Below are positions 35,389 to 45,544 of a DNA stretch of 64,000 nucleotides, in pieces. Under the pieces are notes generated by a model. It did not search any database and had not been told where the DNA came from. It worked only from the letters and a program-made list of their open reading frames with translations. Position 1 is the stretch's first letter. The number at the start of each line of letters is the position of its first letter. The stretch is taken from positions 273,319,501-273,383,500 of the forward strand of contig JAUMIR010000004.1 in assembly GCA_030847615.1 (NCBI GenBank), written 5' to 3'. The translations under genes and the position numbers were made by a program. The DNA comes from Gambelia wislizenii (lineage: Eukaryota; Chordata; Lepidosauria; Squamata; Crotaphytidae).

Positions 35389-35917
35389 GGGCATGTCTAC
35401 ACTGGCCAAATACCCCAGCTTGCACCCGTTCCAGAGCCCTGTAGTCCAAATAGTGTAGGGCATTTACCCCAATTTCCCCCAGGCAGTCCAAACAATCCCC
35501 ATCACAGATATGGGGCTGGAACGGGGATAGGGCACTTTACCGCATTTTAAGAAAATACTCAGATTACTCCATTTCTTCTGGACTGGGCCCCACATGTATG
35601 TGGGAGCCTGTCCCAGAATGCTGCTCCCTCCTGCCGGCACCAGCTTCCTAGCAGTCTCAGAAGCCAGGCAGAAGTCCTTCCACATGTGGCCAAGGTTGGT
35701 CACATGCAGGGAGCCTGCAGTCACATGTTGCAGGACCCCTGCCTGGCTTCCACGGTAGTGAGAAAATGGCAGCAGCAGCAGCTTCAGCAATGGGCTGGCA
35801 TCCTGTTTGGACTCCAGCCCATTTTATGTAGGTAATGGGGGGAGGAGGACTGGACATCTCCATAGGCATGATATGCTGGTGGGGAGCTGGTGTATCCTGC
35901 CTGGTATAGGTGAGCCC
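35389..35917 (-). mobile_element. Harbinger-like MITE, family 3 (TSD TTG)
   Basis: The left end is GGGCATGTCTACACTGG and the right end GGTATAGGTGAGCCC. TTG is duplicated at 35386-35388 and 35918-35920. The orientation is opposite to the copy at 26891: 'ctcagaagccaggcag' and 'gcatgatatgctggtgggg' show the order reversed. The family hairpin near one end is worn. Confidence 0.88.
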
Positions 35918-36085
35918 TTGGTGGATGATACCAATCAAAAAGTCCCACTCTGTGCAAACTGTCCTGAAGCAGTGATCGCCTGTGAGAAACCTTGACGCCT
36001 GGGTGTCTGATAAGGATAACGAAAATGCACCTGCTAAGAGGCCAAGAGGAATATCATAGGCAATCATAGCAGATGGCGAAACCAT

Positions 36086-36717
36086 GGACTTGTCTTATAT
36101 GAGGCTATAAAATGTAGATTGATGTGCACTAATGCCAATTTGCTGCAGAATCTTTTGTCTCAATGATTTTTTGGCAAGATCGCAGGCATGTGAAGCTATC
36201 CATGTTCATTGTTCAAATGGGCATGCCTGCAAATCAAGATGATAGGAGCAAATGAATTATTTGCGTTTTTATTGTCACCAGTTGCCGCTGCCATTAGTAT
36301 TTTTTTAAAGCATATCCAAGGTGCAGAAGTGTGATATTCTGCTTAAATAAATAGAAAGAAAGAAGGAAAAGGCTACTTCATCTCCTCAGCACACAGCACT
36401 ATGGCAAAAATCCAACATGCCAGTTTGGAGCCAGCAAGCTCCGCCCCTGCACACATTTGACCAATGAGCGTTCCACTTCTACTCTTATCAGGAATGCACA
36501 GCAAAGCAAATCAATTGTCCCAAACAGCGGGAATGCATGTTCCCCATGGAGCTTTTAAAAAAATGTGGGGGAAAGCTGCAAAGGCTTTTCTTGCATAGAT
36601 TTTGGTGGTTTTGGCCCCCCTCCTTCCAAATAAGGTGGATTGATGTGGGATTGTATTAAGGCAAACTCTATGCTCCTCAGATTCTATGAGGAGTATTTTT
36701 GCCATATGGACAACCCC
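36086..36717 (-). mobile_element. Harbinger-like MITE, family 2 (TSD CAT)
   Basis: The left end is GGACTTGTCTTATATGAGG and the right end GCCATATGGACAACCCC. CAT is duplicated at 36083-36085 and 36718-36720. Opposite orientation to the copies at 11.5 and 25.7 kb: the 'gattctatgaggagtattt' block sits at the right. 632 bp, non-coding. Confidence 0.9.
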
Positions 36718-37477
36718 CATGACATACTAGCTTTGTTTTGAAAAGATGCTGATACAGAATTTGTCTGTACAATTTGTGTGACAATGAATGGCAATGACAA
36801 TTTCCAGGGAAATTTGCACTGGCTACCCTAACAACATAAAGATCTGGTCTCATCTCAGAACATGAAGTGCAATGTGTGAAGAGATTCAGTAACCACACTT
36901 CAGGCCTTTTGCCTTCAGCGTCCTCCCTTTCAGTTCTAATGAGACTCAAGCCCTGTGAAAGCATTCACCCACATACATCAGAGCTAGAACTGTGCAGGAG
37001 GACAAGGTCCAGACTTTGCGAAAGTGTTTATTGTTTGTACTACAACTCCCAGAACTCCTGAGCCAGCATGTTTAACAAAACTTTCTGAGCTCTTACAGGC
37101 TAATACACACAAATGCCATGTCAAATCTCCCAGGGCTTATAGGTTTTTTTTAAAGAGCTTCTTCTATTGAGCAGAATGGTCTCCAGAGGGTTTACCTGCA
37201 TTTAGCTGAACATGGTTAAAGCCAAGTTCACAATCAGGAATCCTGGTGAAGGCTGGGTTCTCAACTGCATGGAAGTTTTTGGCCACATTCCACTGAACAT
37301 GGGTAGACACTCTGTACACCTTCCTGCTCAACATAGGAAGATTTTTTAAGGAGTCCACATACCTGGGGACACTAGGGACAGGGCCTGTCTGTTTATCCTT
37401 GCCCCCATATACAATTTTAGGTCTCATATGTCCAGGCAAACACATGCATGGTAAAATACCTACATATAGAGACTATA
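36718..37477. other. No gene recognised
   Basis: Contains 'actacaactcccagaactcc' (37041-37060), a phrase of squamate palindromic MITEs, without recognisable ends. Confidence 0.4.
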
Positions 37478-37881
37478 GGGCTCATCTGCACAATCCAGAA
37501 TATGCTGGCTCCCCACCAGCATATCCTGGCTGCAGATCAGGCCAGTTGCTCCCCCATTCTCTCCACAGAATGGGAGGAAGTCTTGACGGGCACACTGTGA
37601 TGACTGCAGCTGCTGCCATTTCCCTCACTGTTTTGGAAGGCAGGAAGGAGTCCCACAACATGTCACCAAGGCCCCCTACATGTGATCAGCTTTGGTCACA
37701 TGCTTGGGCCTCCTTCCTGACTTCTGGGAGAGCCAGGGAGGTGGCAGCGAGGGTCAGCCTTCCAGGATGGGCCTCTGTGGACATGTGGGATCCAATCCAT
37801 TTCCTCCCAGCAGAAATGGAGTAAACCAGGTATTTTCTTATAATGATGTATTGGGCCCTACCCTGCCTTCCTCCTGTCTCA
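37478..37881 (+). mobile_element. Harbinger-like MITE, family 3, right end missing
   Basis: The left end is GGGCTCATCTGCACAATCC with ATA or TATA before it. The hairpin 'ccagaatatgctgg'/'ccagcatatcctgg' follows. The sequence tracks the copy at 26891 until 'cttcctcctgtctcag', where the 5S SINE begins. The missing right part does not reappear after the SINE, so the end was lost by deletion. Confidence 0.82.
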
Positions 37882-38103
37882 GGGCTAATACCTTAAAGGC
37901 AACAGATCTTGTCTGAGCTTGGAAGTTAAGCAGGTTCAGCCCTGGTTAGTACTTGGATGGGAGACTACCAACAAATACCAGGTGCTGTAGGCTATATTTC
38001 AGAGGAAGGAACTGGCAAAACCATCTCTGAATATTCCTTGTCTAAGAAAACCCTATGAAATTCATGGGGTTTTCATAAGTCAACAGACAACTTGAAAACA
38101 TAT
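37882..38103 (+). mobile_element. 5S rRNA-derived SINE
   Basis: Bases from about 37900 to 37992 are a worn 5S rRNA: GTCTGAGCTTGGAAGTTAAG (A-box region), then 'ggttagtacttggatggga' (intermediate element and C box), and 'taccaggtgctgtaggc' (3' end of 5S). The rest is not 5S: 'ggaaggaactggcaaaacc', 'aagaaaaccctatgaaat', 'cataagtcaacagacaactt'. That tail is the one used by Sauria-type SINEs and Bov-B-like LINEs. So this is a SINE with a 5S head, not a 5S gene. Confidence 0.9.
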
Positions 38104-38939
38104 ATACAAAGATAAACATCCATATCCAATTCCCATTTATTCCCATTTTTAGTCCAGCAAGTGAAGACAAATTCTGATAAAAAGATGCACTGTTTAACAA
38201 TAACAAAATACAGTAACAGTACTGTAGCCAGGAAGAAGGACAAAAATTATCTTTCTTGCTGCAGGACAATTTCTTAGGCTGGACCTGCTGACAAACCCTT
38301 TTTTCCCTCTTTTTTCCCCCTATTGCAATGGAAAAAGAAAAATATATTTGAGAGCTGTGCAGTGCTCAGATATTTCACATAGCCCTCCCACATGTTATCC
38401 TTTAGACATTATAGCAGAAAGGTCAGAAAGTGGAAATACTGCCTACATGTACGTCCATTCATCAGCTCTTTTCATGAAGTTCAAATGTAATGTTAATCAA
38501 TACTGGGAGGCAGTGCATTCAATGCACAAATGATAGAAAAGGAAGGGGGAATTACAGCATTTTGTCATCTGGTAAAAAAAAGGGGGGGGAGGAATCCTGC
38601 TCACACCACAACTTTTTGACAGAATAATATTTCTGAGTTGTGCGTGTTTACTTGGTTTAATACACACAACAAGTTTGGTGTTTGGTATGTCAACCTTTCA
38701 TTCTAGGTAATGGCAACCATGTTTCATGAGTGTTTACCAAAGAGATGGGTGGGGAGAAGGGTGAACCTGATGGAACAGGAGTACTTCTAGATTAATATTT
38801 GTTACTGGAGGCTCACATGGCTTTAGCTCTCAGAACTGCTTTGGCCAGCTTTGATTGGCCTGTTATCTCTCACCATTCCTAGTCAGGGATAACCTGGCCA
38901 CAATAATTCATACAGTGATATTCTTCCATTTTAATTACA
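38104..38939. other. No gene recognised
   Basis: A homopolymer-rich patch at 38570-38592 (A then G runs). Nothing else visible. Confidence 0.4.
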
Positions 38940-39515
38940 GCAATGTGATCTGTGTGCAATTACCATTGAGGATGAATCAGAAACTGCAGCTACTGGAGAG
39001 TGTGGTACCTAGGTTTCTTCTGGAACACCAATAGAAAGTTTGTAACTTTGATTTTAAAGCAATTGCATTGGCAGCCAACATGGTTCAAGCTGTTGGTGAT
39101 GACATTAAAAACCATAAATGATTTGGAATCTTGAGATTTGATAAAGTACCTCTCTCCCTGTATATATTTCAAGGACTAAGATCTCTCTAGGGGAAATCCC
39201 TCTGTCCCATTGTCTGGAGCCATGCCTTGTGTCAAGATTCTTAGTGGTTGCACTATGGTTATCAAATGTCTTCCCACCAAAGACCTCACTAGTGCCTCAT
39301 TTTGCACCAAATTAATACCCAGCTGTTTACCAAGTCATTTGGATCTTAGCCAAGATATGTTGGTTCTGCTTAATGAATTATAAATGTTGACTATGCTTAT
39401 GAATATATATTAAACAGTTTAAAATTTTATTAAACTGTTTTTCTGGATTGTGTGCTATCCAGAGATCTTTGGAAATATGATGGGTTAGAAATATGTTAAT
39501 AAACAAACAAACAAA
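38940..39515 (+). mobile_element. Old L2-like LINE 3' portion
   Basis: The plus strand gives worn C-terminal phrases such as LVMTLKTINDLES and the 'ttgcattggcagccaac' region. It ends with a worn 3' UTR ('ttgtgtgctatccagagat') and (AAAC)n at 39502-39517. Heavily mutated. Confidence 0.6.
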
Positions 39516-40864
39516 AATTAAGCACTAAAGTTTATTTTTCTAAACAGAATTCTAAGATACCTCATTTGACCTGATTACTAACTTGAAATAGCTTCCTGGT
39601 TTTTCATTGAAGGAAATAACCACCATTTTCCCCCAAGCCTGATTGCATATATGTGTGTTTTTGTGATGTCAAGCAAAATTATACGCTAAAGCAGATTAAT
39701 ATCAAACTGACTAAACTCAAACACACACACTCAAACTGACTGAACTTGACTACAGTGCGTATGTACTTGTTTATCTCTCTCTTTCTCTCCCTCTGATATT
39801 ATTTCCATAAAAGTAATTGAAATGTGGATAGAAATTACAGTAGAAGATTAGTGATTAATTGAAATTAAAATAAATTTCTAGTACCATAAAATGCTATTAT
39901 TATACACTTGAACAACAAATGCATTGTGCCTCTGTTGTATCTTATATTTCTCCAGGTTCCTGAAGATTTACAAAGTTACAAAGTTCCTGAAGATTTACAG
40001 AAATCATCCCTTCCTCTTCTGAAAGTGAATCTTTTGGTTCACATCTGATCAAGCCATCAAAGTCCCCATTATTATGTATTGCAATTACCCTTGGGGGTGT
40101 TTGATTAGATCATTTGCCCTGTCACACTGACAAGCTAAAAGATATTATCCCGTCTCAGGGGGCTAACGAAAAGACTTGGGAGATAAAAAAAAAGATTGGT
40201 TGTTATTACATGCACAAGAGATTTAAAATTGGGAGATAAAAAAAGATTGGTTGTTATTACATGCATAAGGGATTTGAAAAGCTCTACAGATCTCAAGAAA
40301 AGAAGCAAACAGGAATGCAAATTAGATTGGCTCTTTGTCTTGGCTATATGTGCTCTGAACTCAGCTTTCTGTCTCTTCCATTGTCTTTCTGCCTTTGGCT
40401 CCTTTCTTCCACCTGTATTTCCTTGTAAATTCTCTTCTCTTACGCAGTTCACTTTGTATCTACACAAGAGCCTTGTCACTGGTGCTATGCATAAATATAA
40501 GCATTGCTCTCTCAGCAAGTGTTTCTTTAAACTGAAGAAATGGGTATTAGAACAACTTGCTATTGCTATAATGCTTGCAGGATATTGAGTCTAATGGCTG
40601 CAACTGATAGATTTGTCAGTAGAACAATTTACTATCTCAACATGCTATAAATAATACACAAACATTTTCTCCCAGTAAACATTCTGGAAGCTGTTGTCAC
40701 TCCTGTGTATTGTTATATATTGTTACTATAATACACCTCTTTCCCAAAGAACAGATGAATCCAATAGGAAAGTGCCATTTGAATATGTTATTAAAATATA
40801 TGCTTCAGATATGATGGCATGGAATTACTATTCAATACACATGATGTTTTTTATCCAATTGTAC
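39516..40864. other. No gene; local tandem duplications
   Basis: Two recent-looking tandem duplications are seen: 'ttcctgaagatttaca' repeated at about 39957-40000, and a 53-bp unit repeated at 40178-40281. The 127- and 130-codon frames on both strands at 40135-40588 run across the second one and are not credible genes. Confidence 0.5.
40178..40281 (+). repeat. 53-bp tandem duplication
   Basis: The two units start 'gggagataaaaaa' and share 'agattggttgttattacatg'. They differ at few positions and in the length of the A run. Confidence 0.85.
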
Positions 40865-41244
40865 AGCCCGAGGACCTCGCTGCCACGTCCATGCTTGCAA
40901 GGCCACGGCAGATGAATCTCTGGTTTAAAGGGTGAGGCCTGTTCTGTGCACGCTGCGCTCCACCAGAAAAATCCATTGCACAGGCTCGAAGGACAAATCC
41001 ATTTCCAAAAAAGCCCTGTAGCGACTGGCGAGGGACGAAACCGGCAGGTGTAAAGATGCACTGGAAGCCGCAGCCCCAACCCTGCATGCAGGCGGTTAAG
41101 AATCACAACCCAAAAACATCACCCAAGGAGACCTTCTGCTGTGCTTTTTGCAACTGGACTTGTCGAGTCATCAGCACGCTTGCAGAAAGCGCGGGATGAG
41201 TCCTTCCTGAATCTTCGTTTGCGAAGAAAAGCCAGAGAGAGAGG
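40865..41244 (-). repeat. GC-richer dispersed repeat, family unknown
   Basis: The rightmost 79 bases are the reverse complement of 56858-56936 with few changes. Both copies begin with the same 'cctctctctctggctttt' edge. The minus strand then runs through 'cttcgcaaacgaag', 'gctgatgactcgacaagtcc' and 'gcctgcatgcagggttgg'. CpG content is high. It could be the 5' UTR of a non-LTR retroelement such as an RTE/Bov-B-like LINE, but I cannot confirm that. The open frames at 40828-41106 are not conserved-looking. Confidence 0.6.
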
Positions 41245-41805
41245 ATTTGGATTTAATTTAAGATCTGATCATTTACAATTTTCTGACCATTTACAATATT
41301 CTACAAAGTGAAAAACACATTGAAAACAAATATTTATCTTCAGTAATACCCAATCTCAATGATAAAAGCTTTACTAAGCATGCCCTAAATATAAACTTGG
41401 TCTAGATTCCTTATATTTGAAGAACATTATTTTTACTAGCATAGATTTTTAACTTAAGGAGGAGAATCAGTGTTGACCAGTATTATAATTATTAAACAGC
41501 GGTAGTCCTTTTTCTTGATATGCAACAGTGTGTAATCAGAATCTTGCTGGTTTTTATTTTTATTTTGTGCATTAGATTGAATGCTTGTATGTACAACTGA
41601 CTACTCATCAGTTCTACATCTGCATATAATTTTTGTTGTGTTCGTATTCCATCCATGTTTTGGAACATAATTAAGAGAGGGACAACTGTTTATAGAAGAT
41701 CAGAAAATAAGAAATTGCAATGCTGCAAGCTTCAGTGCAAGCAAAGAAAAGGTTAAAAGTTAGATGTTATGAAAACATCTGTGTAAATGTCTATCTTGAT
41801 GCTCA

Positions 41806-42385
41806 GGAATTTATCAGCTGCACTAAATACGGTGTCATAACGACGCCACATAAACATGAAAGGGTGTGCATATCAGACGGCATTGCCCTTTCATGTTTAT
41901 GTCCTGGCCAAAACCCGTACCTTTTTATTGACAGCTAAAGCCATCAATTGATCCCCTGTGGTGCTTTAGTTCCAACATTGCCAGCATGTGAAACCTCGTG
42001 CCATTTAACTCACGTAAATGCAGTGTCAATGGCCAGTCTGGTATGAACACTTCCAGGGTGAGATCGTGACATCCAGGTAAGTGCTCACTTTTTATTACCC
42101 TCCCTGGGTTACTTGAAAGTTTTAAAGTGTATGTATGTGCTTTTAAAAAAACGGTGTTATTTTTTGTTTTATTTTTGAATTTCCTGTGCAATGAAGTCTC
42201 ATGAGAATCCACGGGATTTTGAATGAGGAAGTGAACAGAGCTCTATTCACTTCCTCTTCATTGCCGGGGAAGCCTTTGTCAGGATACAAAAGTAAGTGTG
42301 GTGGGAGGCATTCTTTTGCCAGCATAAAAATGGCTTTAATCATACCGGGAAAAGAATGTTTTTAGAGGCTAGTCTGATAAAGTTC
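41806..42385 (+). mobile_element. Harbinger-like MITE, family 1 (TSD TCA)
   Basis: The left end is GGAATTTATCAGCTG and the right end AGTCTGATAAAGTTC. TCA is duplicated at 41803-41805 and 42386-42388. A perfect 17-bp subterminal hairpin (41848-41864 with 41886-41902) surrounds 'tatcagacgg', which repeats the terminal motif. Non-coding. Confidence 0.92.
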
Positions 42386-42388
42386 TCA

Positions 42389-43100
42389 GTCTTTGTCAAT
42401 ATTTTATTTCAAGAACAATTTCCGAAGAGGTTGTTTAAATTTCTGCATTTAAAAGTGATTAGGAGAAAGATGATATAGATGTTGTTTCACCTTTCTCATG
42501 ATATTATAAACTGGGTTCACCCACTGAAGCCAAATGGTAGAATATTTAGAAAATAAATAGAAGCACTTCATCACACAGCTCATACAAATATAGAATTCAC
42601 TATCCTGAAAATTTGATATTTTTAAAAGGAAAGTAGACAAATTAATGAAAGTCAGGGATGTCAATGGCTACTATTTATGATAGATTATTTTTAGCATGCC
42701 TCTCAGTCTTAGTTGCAGGGGATCATGAGCAAGAAAGTGCTATTGCACTCATTTCCTGCTTGTGAGTTTCCCAAGAGATATATAGCAGGCCATTATCAAA
42801 TGAGCCTTTGGCCTGATCCAGCTTGGCTGCTCTTAAGTTCTGTTAAACAATGTGCTTAAATACCTTCCGTTTGAAGTTTTGTTTATTAAAAATTAGGGCT
42901 TCTTTTATTATTGGGCAAATTGTCGCTTCAGCATGTGCCACTTTTACTTGCCCAAGAGAAATACTAAAATTCCTTATTAGACCCACCACTTCTTTGCTAT
43001 TCAGAGCACAGAGTTTGGAAAGGGCATTCAAGCACTCTGCATGTCTGTAAGATCAACTTCTTACAATGGGAATTAATATGACCCACATTGCCAATACATA
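42389..43100. other. No gene recognised
   Basis: AT-rich spacer. No frame or repeat that I can support. Confidence 0.4.
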
Positions 43101-44445
43101 AATCCTGTCTACATGGTCAAAATAATATGAATGTGATGCGAAAGATCGGCAATTTATGTCATTTGGAAGGGGGCAGCTAAATTTGTTTTTCCAAATTTGT
43201 TTTTCCAAATTTCTTGTCAAATAATCCCAACTGCAGTCACTAGGCATTTTAAAAAGAAGAACAGGAAACTGGTGTGTGGCCATGCATGACACAACTTTGC
43301 GTGAGGTGACTGATCAATGTAGGGAGCCCAAGGGACATGTTGTACAACCCAGTGCCAAGTGGGGTTCTCCAGGTAATGAAAGAGATATGCCAAATGAGCA
43401 GTGGCCTACTAGTCTACTAGGTGAACAATTTCAATGCTTTTAAAGTAAACCATTCTGTCCTGCTGCCTTCTCTATCCATGGAGGGGGGGGAAGTATCCTT
43501 CCCATCATGCCCCCAGTTTAATCAGTCTCCTAACCAGGCAGTGGCACATATGTAATGGTTCGAGTACTGGTACATATCACAGCTGTTCCCAATTTCATAC
43601 TTGCCAGGAACATTCCAAAATAAAAGCATGGGTGTTGATCCACAGCAGCAAACAAATTAATCTTTTTGTATTGCCTGGAGAAGCAACTTATTAAAAAGAT
43701 GAGGTCTTACTTGTCCATCCTGGACCTGACCAGAGATAGCTCACAACAATGGAGATGAGGGGGGGGTCCCCTTCCATAGACAAATCCCCAAATGTATAAC
43801 ATAGGCTGTAATCCCCAAATGTATAGCATAGACACCTATCCTATGCACTCTTGCTTAGTAGTAAAAAAATAGGAGAAAGAATTCCCACACACACATTATG
43901 TACTACACCTGATTCTCTATTCCTGAAGCCTGGTGGAGATACATATGTTTTTCCATTCTCTTTTCATAGCATACTTTTTGTGATCATGTATCATCCTACA
44001 TCAGTCCAAAAGATTTTGCTTTCAGAATAATGGACCAAGTAGACAGTTGTATGGAAACACCTTGTAGGTATCTCTGTATCCATAAGATAGGGTATCTTTC
44101 CCAGTACTTTATATATTAATTTTATTTGTACTCATTTTGTAATGCATTTTGTAAGGACTGTTTATAAGTGTAGACGTGGAACTGGATGAACCCAAAACAT
44201 TGATATGAAGTATCTTCATTTGCTGTTTCCCTGACCCTATTTCTTGCAGGAATAGAATCCAGTCTCTATGGGTAGATATATTTGCGAATGAAGAGATGGG
44301 GGAGTGTGATGTGGCCTAAACAATGACCTGCCATAAAAGGTGCCAATCCATCACAATGAGCCCAGATTAACCTGCCCTGTGATGCTTGGATTGCACGGCT
44401 TGCATTGCTATACTTATACAAATGGAAATGACATGTTTCTTATAC

Positions 44446-44955
44446 AAGATTAGTTTATTGGAAATTGAAAAAAGAAACAAACTACATTCAATAATTGGAA
44501 ATTGAAAAAAGAAAAAAACTACATTCAATCCCCCATGCAAGTTTGCTAGTAAAATCCCACACCCATGTAAATAGTCCTGTATATTATGTACATTTTAAAA
44601 ATCTCTTTACTGCAAATAAATGTTCTAAGTTGGGGAGGGGGGGTTGGGGGATGTATACAATTAGTTTATTGGAAATTGAAAAAAGAATCAATACACATTC
44701 AATAAGATAACTGTACTAGGGTACAAATGAACACCATAAAAGAAAACACATGAGAATAAAGTATATGCCTATTAGTATACTGGGATTCCCATTAAAAAAA
44801 ACCCTCAACGTTAAACATTAAATGCCTTAAAAATTCCCCCTTTACCCCCTCCACACACGTTTGTTACTAAAACCCTACACCCATGTAAATAGTCCTGTAT
44901 ATGATGTAAATTTAATAAATCTCTTTATTTCAAACAAATGTTGTAAGTTTCTAAT
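44446..44955 (-). repeat. Direct repeat in the Harbinger 3' region
   Basis: Both 44446-44640 and 44659-44950 begin with 'ttagtttattggaaattg' and end with 'gtaaatagtcctgtatat', then an 'aatctcttta' block. The first copy lacks a middle part. An even shorter echo ('attggaaattgaaaaaag') sits at 44498-44515. Confidence 0.8.
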
Positions 44956-45035
44956 ATACATTATATATTATATAATGTAATATAAATATATTATATAATT
45001 ATATAATATGTATATATTATATAATGTAATATGCA
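44956..45035. repeat. AT-rich palindromic tract
   Basis: Nearly pure TA/AT sequence with 'attatataatgtaatat' on both sides of a symmetric centre. Such tracts extrude cruciforms and are unstable. Confidence 0.75.
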
Positions 45036-45052
45036 TTCAATAAGATAACCAT

Positions 45053-45242
45053 AGGCAGGCCCATGCACACATGCTCACCCAAGCATACCCCACCAATCAC
45101 CCCCAGGCAGGCCCATGCTCACCCAAACACACACTACTAAGCACCCCCAGGCAGGCCTATGCATACATGCTCACCCAAGCACACAGCACCAAGCAGGCCG
45201 ATGCACACCCATACTCACCCAAGGACACGCTACCAAGCATCC
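45053..45242 (+). repeat. Minisatellite, about 44-52 bp units, four copies
   Basis: Units start 'aggcaggcccatgc' (worn to 'aggccgatgc' in the last) and contain 'ctcacccaagcacac'. Unit starts are near 45053, 45105, 45149 and 45196. It is C-rich and G-poor on this strand. Not a CRISPR: the whole unit repeats, with no unique spacers. Confidence 0.85.
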
Positions 45243-45544
45243 AAAAACAAAAAAATCCATGCACAGCCTTATTTCCTCCCCCTATACCTCAAAACAAAAA
45301 ATCCAAATATCCACACCCATCCTCCCCCAACCCCACACCCTGAAACCACACAATTGCACACCACCTAATCATACATACCCAGATAAAGAGATAGGCTCCC
45401 AGGGACAGGGGCCTCTCAGTTGATCACTCTGGGTGTGCCTTCCTCCAAAAGTACTGATTTAGTCCCTCCCTCACAGCCACCCCCTCTGCAGTCTTCTGCT
45501 CCTCTGAGCATTCCATTGGAGCCCCCAAAGTATCCAACACAAAA

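Noticed and set aside
37900..37992. Functional 5S rRNA gene
   Set aside because: The 5S part is mutated, lacks the 5' start and the T-run terminator, and is fused to a SINE tail.
40135..40588. Opposed 127- and 130-codon frames
   Set aside because: Both run through a tandem duplication, which keeps frames open on both strands.
45053..45242. CRISPR-like array
   Set aside because: The complete unit repeats with gradual wear and has no unique spacers. The host is a vertebrate. It is a minisatellite in a transposon.
45071..45423. Overlapping proline- and threonine-rich open frames
   Set aside because: They result from the C-rich minisatellite being open in all three frames.
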